A DNA stretch of 61,023 nucleotides. Origin: Limosilactobacillus urinaemulieris (GTDB lineage: Bacteria > Bacillota > Bacilli > Lactobacillales > Lactobacillaceae). The DNA is taken from contig NZ_JABUXR010000013.1 in assembly GCF_014838745.1 (NCBI RefSeq), positions 1-61,023 of the forward strand, written 5' to 3'. The notes below the pieces were generated by a model, which was given only the letters and a program-made list of their open reading frames with translations, did not search any database and was not told where the DNA came from. Both the position numbers and the translations under genes were made by a program. Positions 38,949 to 47,787 of this stretch are shown here, in pieces (within the stretch, counting starts at the first letter, position 1; each line of letters opens with the position of its first letter).

Positions 38949-40097
38949 CTATTCAATAATTTTCTTAAATCCTGCATAGAGCTTATCAAAGGTTTTATTA
39001 AACTGATCTGCTTCTTCCAGCGTATTCTGATCACCTAAACTAATCCGGACCGCACTCGTTGCTTCGTTTTCTGGAACTTTCATTGCGGCTAGTGTTCCTG
39101 CTTCAGCATGTTTCTTTGATGAGCAAGCACTAGTTGTTGAAATATAAATTCCTTGATCCTCAAACGCGTGAACAATTGTTTCACCACGAACACCAACAAT
39201 TGCAAAGCAAAGGATGTGCGGGGCAAATCCCTGATCACGTCCCGAAAAGATCCTAACGTGGTCAAACTGCTTAATGTGATCATAGATTCGTTCCTTAATG
39301 GCTTGCTCACGCTTGACAGCATCAGCCTCGCCCTCTTTAACTAACCGAATTGCCCGGGCCATTGCAACGTCACCAGGAGTATTTTCAGTTCCGCTCCGTA
39401 ATCCTCGTTCCTGACCACCACCAGCTACTAGCGGTGCTAACTTTCGACCAGCCTTAACATAAACAAAGCCGGTTCCTCGAGGGGCATGAAACTTGTGTCC
39501 AGAGAATGTAGCAAAGTCAACCCGATCACTAAAAACAGCGTCATCAATTCCCTTGCCAATTGCTTGAACCGCATCAACATGAAAATGGATATTTGGATAA
39601 TCCTTTAATATTTCACCAACTTCTTTAATCGGTTGGATTGTCCCAATTTCATTATTCACTGCCATAATTGAAACTAAAATTGTGTCTGGACGAATAGCAG
39701 CTTTTAAATCTGCTGGATTAATTCGTCCTTCCTTATCAACGGGAAGATAAGTCACATCAAAACCAAGTTCTTTTAGCTGTTCCGTTGGGTTACGAACAGC
39801 GGCATGTTCAACTGAAGTCGTAATAATGTGCTTACCAAAGCGTTGTTTTGCCATCGCAGTTCCTTTAACTACCCAGTTATCTCCTTCAGAACCACCACTG
39901 GTAAAAATTATTTCGCCTGAATTAACGTGAAATAAGTTAGCAATTTGTTGTCGTGCTTGTTCCAACAGGTTCCAAGCTTCTTCACCAAAATTATGAAGGC
40001 TGCTTGGGTTACCCCAAATTTTTTGGCTAACCGTATTATAGGTTTGGAGAACTTCAGGTGCTACCTGAGTTGTCGCACTATTATCAAAATAGATCAT
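38949..40097 (-). CDS. iscS: Cysteine desulfurase (IscS/NifS family, NifZ-like)
   Basis: PLP enzyme that takes sulfur from cysteine for tRNA thiolation. The 382 residues show the N-terminal MIYFDNSATTQ, the PLP Lys in FSGHKFHAPRGTG and the catalytic Cys in TTSACSSKK. The frame is open to a TTG eight codons upstream. ATG at 40097 is preferred, with GAAAGGA about 9 nt before it. Pairing with thiI matches nifZ-thiI of B. subtilis, which serves 4-thiouridine formation rather than Fe-S cluster assembly. Confidence 0.94.
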   Translation of the reverse strand: MIYFDNSATTQVAPEVLQTYNTVSQKIWGNPSSLHNFGEEAWNLLEQARQQIANLFHVNSGEIIFTSGGSEGDNWVVKGTAMAKQRFGKHIITTSVEHAAVRNPTEQLKELGFDVTYLPVDKEGRINPADLKAAIRPDTILVSIMAVNNEIGTIQPIKEVGEILKDYPNIHFHVDAVQAIGKGIDDAVFSDRVDFATFSGHKFHAPRGTGFVYVKAGRKLAPLVAGGGQERGLRSGTENTPGDVAMARAIRLVKEGEADAVKREQAIKERIYDHIKQFDHVRIFSGRDQGFAPHILCFAIVGVRGETIVHAFEDQGIYISTTSACSSKKHAEAGTLAAMKVPENEATSAVRISLGDQNTLEEADQFNKTFDKLYAGFKKIIE

Positions 40098-40198
40098 GCT
40101 TATTTTCCTTTCATCAAACAAAGCTTGATTATAAATATTATTAATGCGCTAAAAATTGGATAGATATTTTGGTTGCGACGCCAATAAATCAGTTTTTT

Positions 40199-40207
40199 AT
40201 TATAGCA
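40199..40207 (-). promoter_or_regulatory. Extended -10 promoter of iscS-thiI
   Basis: Minus-strand TGCTATAAT with TATAAT as complement of 40199-40204; the -35 is poor, consistent with an extended -10. Confidence 0.55.
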
Positions 40208-40212
40208 GATAA

Positions 40213-40260
40213 TAATTAAGAGGGTGAGAAAAACATCTGCTTTTTCTTACCCTCTTAATT
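40213..40260 (-). terminator. Terminator of ezrA (bidirectional shape)
   Basis: AATTAAGAGGGTAAGAAAAA pairs with TTTTTCTCACCCTCTTAATT, 4 bp beyond the ezrA stop; A/T tails are present on both sides. Confidence 0.8.
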
Positions 40261-40264
40261 TTTG

Positions 40265-41968
40265 TTACTTTTCATTATAGTAGCTATCTTCAATCCGTTT
40301 ATAACTACCAGGTTCAGCCTCTTCCAGAGCCGTTGCGATTGTTTCCAAGCTTGTCGTGTAATTAAACTTATTAAACTCTTCCTGGGATTTTGCCGCTGCA
40401 GCAGCGATTTTCGGATCATCACTAAAGCGATTAGCATATTGTTGAAGTCGCTCGGTTAACTCAACACTATCACGAATATCATTAGTCTTTTCGCCTAGAG
40501 TTTCTAAGTCTGATTCAACAATGATAAGTTGTTTAGTAACTTCATCCATATTAACTTTATATTTTTGCAGTTCATCCGCCAACCGCTTAATTTCATCACT
40601 AACCCCAAAGAAGTAGTTTAGATAATCCTTTGGCAATCCCGGCAAGTTCAGCTGCTCAACCTGTCGCCGCGTTGTCCGCAGTTTTGTTGAGTACTTTTGC
40701 AGCATTTGTTCAGCCCGTTGCTGATCGCCTTGCAGCTTAGCAACCTCATCATTAATCTCTGCCTGCTGCTTTTCGATTTCAGTTAAGGAACGTTCATTTT
40801 TATTTTGCCGTGCAAGGACTTGACTATAAATTGCACGATGATCATTGATCGCAGCCTGGTCGTCCTTATATTCCTTCTCAATATTAATAATCTGTTCATT
40901 TAATGAACGCGCGGTTTCAATTTCGTGGTTATTCAACGTGTAATTAACGCTTAACCGCTCAAGTTCATTACTCAACTCGTTATTTTGGATTGCAGCATGG
41001 TTAATAAACTTCCCTAAGACTTTCATCAGATGTTCAACTTGTGGTCGAGCATCAATTTCACTTTGCATTGTTGCATATAAATCATCAATCTGATCAGCAA
41101 TGTCTTTAATCGAATCCTCAACCCCATCAAGCTGAAGGCTATTAATCTGTTTGAGATTCTCTTGGCATAACTGCCGAAGCTGATTAACCTTTTCAGGAAT
41201 GTTATCCATAGTGAAGCGATAATTTTGCTTAGTTAGCTGTTTATAGCCACTTGCTAATTCATTTAACTGAGTAGGGAATTCAGCAATCAATGGTTTATAG
41301 AGCTTAGGAACTTGTTCAATCAAGTCTGCTAACTTTTGATTGTTCTGCTTTAAATCAGTCAATACTTGTTGTGCAGCATCAAAGTCTCCCGTCTGACTTA
41401 GCTTAGAAAACTGATCATATTCATGTTCAAGCTCACCAAGACGATCATTAAGCATTTTAATGCTATCACCATATTCAAAACTCTTTTCATCAAGGACGTG
41501 ATGAAAATGACGATAACGTTGCTTGATTTGATCAATTGCCCGCTTATGAGACTGATGTAGCTCTTCTAAATGCTGAAGTGAAGAGTTTATCTGTAAACAC
41601 TGATCATTTAATTGCTGAACTACTAGTTCCAAATCACTCAACCGCTTAGAAAGAGAGAGTGCTTTACTTGTATGGACTAGTGATTTAATTGTCTCTAACT
41701 CGTCCACTAGTTTCTTTCCTTGAGGAACGACCTTATCTTGATAGTTCTCTTTAAGCTTCTCTAATTGCTCTTGAGAATCACCAGTTGTTTTCAATTGCTC
41801 AACTTTTTTAAAATGTTGAGCAATTTTCATTTCTTGTAACTGCTTAACTTGCGCATTAATCTGCTCATACTGACGAATTAACCGTTTTTGGTAGTAATAT
41901 AATGCCGCCAAGATAATTGCAAGAACAATTAAAATTCCAATTATTATTTGAAAAACCAATTTATCCAC
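40265..41968 (-). CDS. ezrA: Septation ring formation regulator EzrA
   Basis: Membrane-anchored spectrin-like protein that tunes FtsZ ring assembly and links it to wall synthesis. The 567 residues begin with one transmembrane helix (about 4-25), followed almost entirely by long coiled-coil repeats rich in Gln, Leu, Glu and Lys. Length matches the family (about 560-570). The promoter is divergent from msrC (extended -10 TGGTATAAT at 42027-42032). Confidence 0.92.
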   Translation of the reverse strand: MDKLVFQIIIGILIVLAIILAALYYYQKRLIRQYEQINAQVKQLQEMKIAQHFKKVEQLKTTGDSQEQLEKLKENYQDKVVPQGKKLVDELETIKSLVHTSKALSLSKRLSDLELVVQQLNDQCLQINSSLQHLEELHQSHKRAIDQIKQRYRHFHHVLDEKSFEYGDSIKMLNDRLGELEHEYDQFSKLSQTGDFDAAQQVLTDLKQNNQKLADLIEQVPKLYKPLIAEFPTQLNELASGYKQLTKQNYRFTMDNIPEKVNQLRQLCQENLKQINSLQLDGVEDSIKDIADQIDDLYATMQSEIDARPQVEHLMKVLGKFINHAAIQNNELSNELERLSVNYTLNNHEIETARSLNEQIINIEKEYKDDQAAINDHRAIYSQVLARQNKNERSLTEIEKQQAEINDEVAKLQGDQQRAEQMLQKYSTKLRTTRRQVEQLNLPGLPKDYLNYFFGVSDEIKRLADELQKYKVNMDEVTKQLIIVESDLETLGEKTNDIRDSVELTERLQQYANRFSDDPKIAAAAAKSQEEFNKFNYTTSLETIATALEEAEPGSYKRIEDSYYNEK

Positions 41969-41987
41969 CTACATTTTTAAGCCGTCA

Positions 41988-42017
41988 TTGACAAATTATA
42001 TCCATCGGCTCTAAAAT
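41988..42017 (+). promoter_or_regulatory. Predicted promoter of msrC
   Basis: TTGACA (41988-41993), 18-nt spacer, TAAAAT (42012-42017). It overlaps the divergent ezrA promoter region. Confidence 0.6.
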
Positions 42018-42026
42018 TCTATGAAA

Positions 42027-42035
42027 ATTATACCA
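42027..42035 (-). promoter_or_regulatory. Extended -10 promoter of ezrA
   Basis: Minus-strand TGGTATAAT with TATAAT as complement of 42027-42032, about 60 bp before the ezrA start. Confidence 0.55.
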
Positions 42036-42092
42036 TAATGGGTTACCATTACTGGAGTCAATTTAATACTTTAGAAGAAAGAAGGAACAATT

Positions 42093-42554
42093 ATGACGGA
42101 ATTATCCCTACTAAATGAACAGCTTTCCGCACTGTTAACTAACGAACATTCAGCAATTGCTAACTTAGCAAACGCAAGTGCATTAATTAATGAAAGCATA
42201 GATAATCTAAATTGGGCTGGCTTTTATCTTTACAACTCTAAAAATAATCAGCTTGATCTTGGACCATTTCAAGGTAAGGTTGCTTGCATGCATATTGAAC
42301 TCGGCAAAGGAGTGTGTGGGGTCGCTGCCTCAACTAAAAGAACCCAAATTGTAGATGATGTTTCTAAGTTTTCTTCATATATTGCCTGTGATAGTGCTGC
42401 TAAGTCAGAACTTGTTGTCCCAATGTTAAAGCAGGATGGCTCACTCTATGGTGTCCTTGATTTAGATGCGCCAATCCTCAGTCGGTTTAATCAGTCATTT
42501 GCTAACGAAATGGAAGAATTTGCTAGTCGGCTCATGGTGACTATTGACGAATAA
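42093..42554 (+). CDS. msrC: Free methionine-(R)-sulfoxide reductase (GAF domain)
   Basis: Reduces free Met-R-sulfoxide in the cytosol. The 153 residues form a single GAF domain. The three family cysteines are C65, C75 and C99; their spacing of 10 and 24 matches C84, C94 and C118 of the E. coli enzyme. AGAAAGAAGGA precedes the ATG. Monocistronic, and divergent from ezrA. Confidence 0.93.
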   Translation: MTELSLLNEQLSALLTNEHSAIANLANASALINESIDNLNWAGFYLYNSKNNQLDLGPFQGKVACMHIELGKGVCGVAASTKRTQIVDDVSKFSSYIACDSAAKSELVVPMLKQDGSLYGVLDLDAPILSRFNQSFANEMEEFASRLMVTIDE

Positions 42555-42561
42555 GGAAGAA

Positions 42562-42589
42562 TTGTTGTATATTATTCTTTGTGTAAAAT
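42562..42589 (+). promoter_or_regulatory. Predicted promoter of rpsD
   Basis: TTGTTG (42562-42567), 16-nt spacer, TAAAAT (42584-42589), directly after msrC. Confidence 0.55.
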
Positions 42590-42595
42590 AATGCA

Positions 42596-42730
42596 GCAGT
42601 GAGGGGCAAGCTCGTCAACAGACTGGTGCCATAAGGTGTTTTTAGTAACCCAGCTGCAAGGGTGAACAATTCAGATCAGCCTGCACGAATGTCAATCTCA
42701 CATCGGATTATTTTACTCCAACAAAAATAT
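42596..42730 (+). promoter_or_regulatory. Long structured leader of rpsD (candidate S4 autoregulatory leader)
   Basis: About 150 nt separate the predicted start site from the S4 start codon. The region is GC-richer than its surroundings and can form several helices (for example GCTGCAAGG/CCTGCACG-type pairings). Ribosomal protein S4 is known to repress its own mRNA leader in Bacillus, so a similar role is inferred; I could not fit a known covariance model by eye. Confidence 0.45.
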
Positions 42731-42745
42731 TGGAGGATTTTATTT

Positions 42746-43351
42746 ATGTCACGTTATACAGGTCCTAGCTGGCGTCTTTCACGCCGCTTAGGTGTTTCAC
42801 TTTCTGGTACTGGTAAGGAATTAGCTCGTCGGGCTTACGCTCCTGGTGATCATGGTCGTGATCGTCATGGCAAGCTTTCTGAATACGGTACTCAACTTCG
42901 TGAAAAGCAAAAGCTTCGTTTCATGTACGGAATGACTGAACGTCAATTCTCAAACCTTTTCGTACGTGCCGGTAAGATTAAGGAAGGTACTCACGGTGCC
43001 AACTTTATGGCCTTACTTGAACGTCGTCTTGACAACATGGTTTACCGTCTTGGTTTGGCTACTACTCGTCGTCAAGCTCGTCAATTGGTTAACCATGGTC
43101 ACATTACCGTTGATGGTAAGCGTGTTGACATTCCTTCATACGAAGTTAGTGTTGGTCAAGTTATCGCTGTTCGTGATAAGTCAAAGAACCTTGATGTTAT
43201 CAAGAACGCTGTTGAAGCAGTTGTTTCTCGTCCATCATACGTTGACTTCGATGCTGACAAGCTTGAAGGTAAGTTAAACCGGATCCCTGCCCGTGAAGAC
43301 ATGGATGCTGATATCGACGAATCACTTATCGTTGAATTCTACAACAAGTAA
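42746..43351 (+). CDS. rpsD: 30S ribosomal protein S4
   Basis: Primary 16S-rRNA binding protein that nucleates 30S assembly and often represses its own mRNA. The 201 residues start [16 protein letters not shown], with the S4 RNA-binding domain at about 92-155 ([20 protein letters not shown]). The open frame extends 28 codons further upstream, but ATG at 42746 is certain: TTGGAGGAT lies 8 nt before it and S4 proteins begin with MSRYTGP. Zinc-type cysteines are absent, so this is the C-minus form. Confidence 0.98.
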   Translation: MSRYTGPSWRLSRRLGVSLSGTGKELARRAYAPGDHGRDRHGKLSEYGTQLREKQKLRFMYGMTERQFSNLFVRAGKIKEGTHGANFMALLERRLDNMVYRLGLATTRRQARQLVNHGHITVDGKRVDIPSYEVSVGQVIAVRDKSKNLDVIKNAVEAVVSRPSYVDFDADKLEGKLNRIPAREDMDADIDESLIVEFYNK

Positions 43352-43371
43352 TCTTTAAGATTGCTAAGTTC

Positions 43372-43405
43372 AAAAAGAGAGTCGGAATTTCCGGCTCTCT
43401 TTTTG
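43372..43405 (+). terminator. Terminator of rpsD
   Basis: AGAGAGTCGG-AATTT-CCGGCTCTCT followed by TTTTTG. Confidence 0.9.
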
Positions 43406-44006
43406 TTTAAACTATCCTCTTTTCTAGTTACGAAAAGGATACTTCCTGGTGAACTATCGATTGATACTAAAGATCTGAATCTACCGATTGTTTTATTTGA
43501 TTAAATATTAAAAACATTATATATTCATAACTGTAAATAGTAATTATTATTTATATTTGATTAACGTAAGTGGATTATCAATATAATCTGTTATTTTCGC
43601 CTAGAAGCCGCTGCTTTTTCCATCCTTCTACCGTTCAGATTATATTGAACTAATTAAAATACTCATGTTCTAAAATTACTTCACGATCTTGTAGGTTACC
43701 TTCAGATACTAAAATGGCAGGTTCCTGCTTAACTGCTTTTTAAGGTCCTCAAGTTAATTAAAGGACAACTAATTATTTATTATGCTGATTTTGGAGTGTG
43801 TCGTGTCCAGCAGTTTATTGATGATCTAAAACGTGGTATTCAAAATTAAACAATCTAAATTAATTGAACATAAGAATAATACATTAAGAAATTAGAGATT
43901 ATCTCACTAGTGAAAAAGTACATTGAATCTGGTACTATTTCAATTTAACCTACTTTCCCTTCCCACAATTATTAAGTACAGGTTCATGACTACTAATCTT
44001 TAAATC
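43406..44006. other. AT-rich intergenic stretch with gene debris
   Basis: No intact gene in 600 bp. Two short open stretches look like C-terminal gene remnants. On the plus strand 43747-43848 reads ...GQLIIYYADFGVCRVQQFID... and ends in TAA. On the minus strand about 43658-43743 reads KAVKQEPAILVSEGNLQD... and ends in TAG. Neither has a start or a ribosome site, and I do not recognise either family. The region is best read as decayed sequence. Confidence 0.4.
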
Positions 44007-44045
44007 GAAGGCCGCAAGTTTGACGTCGTCAAACTTGCGGCCTTC
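44007..44045. terminator. Perfect 19-bp inverted repeat, terminator after yaaA
   Basis: GAAGGCCGCAAGTTTGACG, one base, then its exact complement. It lies 14 bp past the yaaA stop. The T-rich tail is better on the plus side (CATTTTGTTATT). Confidence 0.65.
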
Positions 44046-44059
44046 ATTTTGTTATTAAC

Positions 44060-44818
44060 TCATTTTTTATGCTTCTGAAGTTCAAAATAAAACTTTTCAG
44101 TTGTAGAAAGATCTGCGCGAAACTGATATCCACCAACAGAAAACTCTTTTAGCTCATTCGCCCTAGTTGCGCCAGTTTCTGCTAAAAAGCGAACCATATT
44201 TCCCCGAGCCATTTTTGCCAAGGTCGCTTTTTGCTTAATCTTACCGTTAACTTCTTCACCAAAGATACAGGTTATCATTCGATCTTGCGACTGTAAGAAC
44301 GGTTTAATTGCCTTTGAATATTCGTTCGAAGCAAGGTTAATCACTAATTGATTATCTCGAAATAGCTCCTGGTATAAACGGTCACCCCAAAATTCATATA
44401 AATTCTTAGTATGATTAACCGTTGCTCGATCACCCATTCCCAGACGGTATTGAGAAATTCCATCAAACGGTTTAAGAATTCCATAGAACCCTGATAAAAT
44501 TCGTAAATGTTCTTGAAGATAATTTAACTGACGATCGGTCATTACTCCTGCACCAATGTACTGATATTGAAGTCCCTGAAAGGCTAAGACTGCTGGCGTA
44601 AGATTATCAGTGAGGTTCATTTCTTTAACGCGTCGATAATTAGTTTGCGCAAGCTGCTCACTACAATTCCACCATAACTGGTGTAATTGCTTAAATGTTA
44701 ATGTCTTTAACCACTTCAATATTTCCTGGCTCTGTTCCAAGTATTGAGGTAAGGCGTCATACGGTAAAGAATCAGGATCACTTTTCATTCTTCGTGCTGG
44801 TGAAATAATAATTTTCAT
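44060..44818 (-). CDS. yaaA: YaaA family protein (DUF328), peroxide stress response
   Basis: The 252 residues start MKIIISPARRMK and keep the family blocks AFQGLQYQYIGAG, LRILSGFYGILKPFDGI, YRLGMGDR, FWGDRLYQEL and NLASNEYSKA. E. coli YaaA lowers intracellular iron and limits peroxide damage; the biochemical basis is a DNA-binding fold. ATG at 44818 is chosen over an in-frame start 16 codons upstream because AGGAGG lies 6 nt before it. Confidence 0.92.
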   Translation of the reverse strand: MKIIISPARRMKSDPDSLPYDALPQYLEQSQEILKWLKTLTFKQLHQLWWNCSEQLAQTNYRRVKEMNLTDNLTPAVLAFQGLQYQYIGAGVMTDRQLNYLQEHLRILSGFYGILKPFDGISQYRLGMGDRATVNHTKNLYEFWGDRLYQELFRDNQLVINLASNEYSKAIKPFLQSQDRMITCIFGEEVNGKIKQKATLAKMARGNMVRFLAETGATRANELKEFSVGGYQFRADLSTTEKFYFELQKHKK

Positions 44819-44957
44819 TATCTGCCTCCTTCTAATCAAAATAACTGAAAATTTTTTTATTTGCAATTTTTGTTTTTAAAATCACTTATATGTTAACCGT
44901 TTAATATATAATTTAATAAATTTATTTATGAAGGATTAATATGTCGCAATCGCACTA

Positions 44958-44986
44958 TTGACAACCCTTTCAGAAGGTTGTAAATT
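44958..44986 (+). promoter_or_regulatory. Promoter of the YczE-like gene
   Basis: TTGACA (44958-44963), 17-nt spacer, TAAATT (44981-44986). The spacer contains the inverted repeat CAACC/GGTTG. Confidence 0.65.
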
Positions 44987-45002
44987 TATTTTCCGTAATA
45001 AG

Positions 45003-45018
45003 CGTGAATATTTTCACG
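45003..45018. promoter_or_regulatory. Rex-like palindrome between promoter and YczE-like gene
   Basis: CGTGAA-TATT-TTCACG has the GTGAA-N4-TTCAC core of the Gram-positive Rex operator (TTGTGAA-N4-TTCACAA). It lies about 10 bp past the predicted transcription start, a position suited to repression. Confidence 0.5.
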
Positions 45019-45050
45019 ATTGTAAGTTTACAGATCAAAGGAGCATAATT

Positions 45051-45791
45051 ATGAACGATGATATTCCGACACAAGGACAAGTACAGCAGCGGACGATTTC
45101 TCTGGCCGCTAGTTGGGCTTTCTTTGCTTTCTCAATTGTAATCAACTCAATGGGGAACGTTCTGACTCTAGTAACTAGTTCACACATTCATCCCCAATTT
45201 CTTGGTTCAGCATATTGGACAGCTGCCGAAAATAACCTTGGGATTGCTGTTCTTGGAAACAAGCCGACTACTCTTTTCTGGGCATTTATGATACTAGGAA
45301 TGTTAACTTCCGTCCTTAATGCTATTTTGATGCATAAATGGGATTGGCGACGGATCGGTGGTAACTTTATCTTCATGTTGCCATTCTCACTGTTTATCCA
45401 ATGGTTTTCAAATATTTTCAACCGGATTATGCCTGATGCAACCACCCTACCAATGATTATTCTTTACGTATTCATTAACTTTTTGGGGGTTGCCTTTATC
45501 GGGACAGCCATTTCAATCTATCAACGGGCCAACTTAGTTCTGCACCCAGCCGATGACCTTTTCCAAATTATCCGTTTCCGTTACTGCAAGGGAAATGCAA
45601 CGGTTGCGATGTGGTTATCATACATTCCACCGACAATCATGGCAATCATTGCCGCTGTTATGCAAGGTGGAATCTACAACTTTGGTCTGGGAACCTTGTT
45701 TGCCCTTGCTTTCCAAGGAGCAATTACTGGCTGGGCCGATAAGAAGATTTTCCCTAAACTAAAGCACCAAGCTCTCGATATTGGTAATTAA
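45051..45791 (+). CDS. YczE/YitT-like integral membrane protein
   Basis: The 246 residues contain about five to six transmembrane helices (SWAFFAFSIVINSMGNVLTL; TTLFWAFMILGMLTSVLNAI; NFIFMLPFSLFIQWFSNIF) and resemble the YczE/YyaS/YitT group of uncharacterised Firmicutes membrane proteins. Function is unknown. ATG at 45051 is preferred over an in-frame start 31 codons upstream because AAAGGAG lies 8 nt before it and the longer version would begin inside the promoter. Monocistronic with its own terminator. Confidence 0.82.
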   Translation: MNDDIPTQGQVQQRTISLAASWAFFAFSIVINSMGNVLTLVTSSHIHPQFLGSAYWTAAENNLGIAVLGNKPTTLFWAFMILGMLTSVLNAILMHKWDWRRIGGNFIFMLPFSLFIQWFSNIFNRIMPDATTLPMIILYVFINFLGVAFIGTAISIYQRANLVLHPADDLFQIIRFRYCKGNATVAMWLSYIPPTIMAIIAAVMQGGIYNFGLGTLFALAFQGAITGWADKKIFPKLKHQALDIGN

Positions 45792-45801
45792 TTACTGATT
45801 A

Positions 45802-45837
45802 GACTGAGAAAAACGAATTGTTTTTCTCAGTCTTTTA
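45802..45837 (+). terminator. Terminator of the YczE-like gene
   Basis: GACTGAGAAAAAC-GAATT-GTTTTTCTCAGTC followed by TTTTA. Confidence 0.88.
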
Positions 45838-45933
45838 CTATTACTAGTAATTTCCAAAATTACCGAGTCTAATCGCGCAAATCAAGCTTCGTCCTTCAGT
45901 TAATGCTCTTCTCTACCACCGGCTAGCTATTAT

Positions 45934-45942
45934 TGGTATAAT
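45934..45942 (+). promoter_or_regulatory. Extended -10 promoter of the yueI-rarA pair
   Basis: TGGTATAAT (TATAAT 45937-45942) about 32 bp before the YueI-like ATG. Confidence 0.55.
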
Positions 45943-45974
45943 AGTTAAATACATCATCAACGGGAGGTTAAGCC

Positions 45975-46448
45975 ATGGCAAAAGATAAATCAGCAATGGA
46001 ACAACGGATTGATAACGCGATTTATGGTCCACCAAAAATCAAACCAGACGAACAACGAAAATATCTTGGTACTTTTCGTGAACGGGTCTGCCTCACAATT
46101 AGTGTTGCCGAGCTACAAGAACGGAACTGGTCATTTGCCGTCTCTAAAGAATTACAGCGAGGGATTGGTACCCAAGTTTTTCTTAATGGTAATCTTCCCC
46201 ATGCTGAGTTACGCGATTACATTAAAAGCGCTACTGCTGCTAATGCTAACTTTACATTAAAAACCGAACCAGAATTTCGAACTGAACCAGATTCATTAGC
46301 TGTTGTTGTAGCTGCCAAAACAGCGGTTTATCAGTCACCAGTAGATGTCAAAAAGAGATATCCTAACCTCCAAGCTCGACCATTGACAAACCAGGAACCG
46401 ATAAAAAAGCATTTTTGGCAAAAATTATTTAAAAGGAAGGACGAATAG
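45975..46448 (+). CDS. YueI-like protein (DUF1694)
   Basis: Soluble 157-residue protein with the family start MEQRIDNAIYGPPKIKPDEQRKYLGTF (partly quoted) and the FRERVCLTISVAELQ block. Structures exist for the family but no function is established. A GGGAGG site precedes the ATG. It ends 2 bp before rarA and is probably co-transcribed with it. Confidence 0.85.
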   Translation: MAKDKSAMEQRIDNAIYGPPKIKPDEQRKYLGTFRERVCLTISVAELQERNWSFAVSKELQRGIGTQVFLNGNLPHAELRDYIKSATAANANFTLKTEPEFRTEPDSLAVVVAAKTAVYQSPVDVKKRYPNLQARPLTNQEPIKKHFWQKLFKRKDE

Positions 46449-46450
46449 CT

Positions 46451-47749
46451 TTGCAACCGTTGGCATATCGAATGCGACCACAAAATCTTAGTGAGGTCGT
46501 TGGCCAGCAACACCTCGTTGGCCCTAATAAAATTATTTCCCGAATGGTCAAAGCAAAAATGTTGTCATCACTAATTCTTTATGGGCCGCCTGGCACTGGA
46601 AAAACAAGTATCGCTAGCGCAATTGCTGGTTCAACCAAGTATGCATTCCGTAAACTAAACGCGGCAACGGATACAAAGAAAGATCTTCAAGTAGTCGCTG
46701 AAGAAGCAAAAATGAGCGGAACAGTAATCCTCTTGCTCGATGAAATTCATCGTTTAGATAAAAGTAAACAGGATTTCTTGCTTCCCCATTTAGAGAGTGG
46801 TCGAATTATCCTTATTGGGGCTACAACTGAAAATCCTTATATTAGTATTAATCCGGCAATTCGAAGTCGAACCCAAATTTTCCCGGTACATCCCTTAAGT
46901 ATTGATGAGATGAAAGTCGCGGTTAATCGCGCCCTCACTGATTCAGAACGTGGGTTAGGTAAAATGCCAATTAAATTAGATCCCGCTGCTGAAGAACAAC
47001 TATTAACCGCAACAAATGGTGACTTACGAAGTGCTCTAAACGGCCTCGAATTAGCAGCTAAGTCAACTGATCCAGATAAGGACGGAATAATCCACCTAAC
47101 CCTCCCAGTAATCGAAGAAAGCGTGCAAAAGAAAGTAATTGCTAGTGATCGGGATGGGGATGCTCACTATGATGTGATTTCCGCATTTCAAAAGTCAATC
47201 CGCGGTTCTGATACCGACGCCGCTCTCCACTATCTTGCCAGACTCGTTGAAGCTGGGGACCTAATTAGCATTTGTCGGCGACTAGTTGTTATTGCTTATG
47301 AGGATATTGGTCTCGCTAACATGCCAGCTGTCCAGCGAGCCGTTACCGCTGTTCAAGCTGCCCAACAAATTGGCTTCCCTGAAGCACGAATTCCCTTAGC
47401 TGACGTTGTAATTGAACTTTGTCTTTCACCAAAATCAAATTCGGGAATTAGTGCCATCGACAGTGCGTTAGAACAAGTCCGGGCTGGCGGAACTGGCGAA
47501 GTCCCTGATCACTTGAAAGATGCTCATTATAAAGGTGCTAGTAAACTTGGTCATGGTAATCACTACCTTTTCCCTCATGATTACCCTCAAGATTGGGTTG
47601 CCCAACAATACCTTCCAAAAAGAATTCAAAACGCCCAATACTTCCACCCGAAGAAGAATGGACGCTTTGAACAAGCACTTGGCAATCAATATTGGCAACT
47701 TAAAAATGCCCAAAAGAATGGGCTTCGTCAGCATTCACAACGCCCTTAA
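46451..47749 (+). CDS. rarA: Replication-associated recombination protein RarA (MgsA family AAA ATPase)
   Basis: AAA+ clamp-loader-like ATPase acting at stalled replication forks. The 432 residues start QPLAYRMRPQNLSEVVGQQH and have Walker A GPPGTGKTS, Walker B ILLLDEIHRL, sensor 1 IGATTENP and the C-terminal tetramerisation block GASKLGHGNHYLFPHDYP. The start codon is TTG, with GGAAGGA about 9 nt upstream. In B. subtilis yrvN (rarA) lies near a 6S RNA gene, and here 6S RNA follows directly. Confidence 0.95.
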   Translation: MQPLAYRMRPQNLSEVVGQQHLVGPNKIISRMVKAKMLSSLILYGPPGTGKTSIASAIAGSTKYAFRKLNAATDTKKDLQVVAEEAKMSGTVILLLDEIHRLDKSKQDFLLPHLESGRIILIGATTENPYISINPAIRSRTQIFPVHPLSIDEMKVAVNRALTDSERGLGKMPIKLDPAAEEQLLTATNGDLRSALNGLELAAKSTDPDKDGIIHLTLPVIEESVQKKVIASDRDGDAHYDVISAFQKSIRGSDTDAALHYLARLVEAGDLISICRRLVVIAYEDIGLANMPAVQRAVTAVQAAQQIGFPEARIPLADVVIELCLSPKSNSGISAIDSALEQVRAGGTGEVPDHLKDAHYKGASKLGHGNHYLFPHDYPQDWVAQQYLPKRIQNAQYFHPKKNGRFEQALGNQYWQLKNAQKNGLRQHSQRP

Positions 47750-47753
47750 TTAA

Positions 47754-47782
47754 TTGCTAATTCAAGTAGATCATGCTAATAT
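47754..47782 (+). promoter_or_regulatory. Predicted promoter of 6S RNA
   Basis: TTGCTA (47754-47759), 17-nt spacer, TAATAT (47777-47782), starting just past the rarA stop. Confidence 0.55.
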
Positions 47783-47787
47783 AAATG

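Noticed and set aside
44007-44045. Perfect 19-bp inverted repeat as an att site, IS end or CRISPR repeat
   Set aside because: Only one copy occurs, it sits 14 bp after the yaaA stop, and a transcription terminator explains it better.
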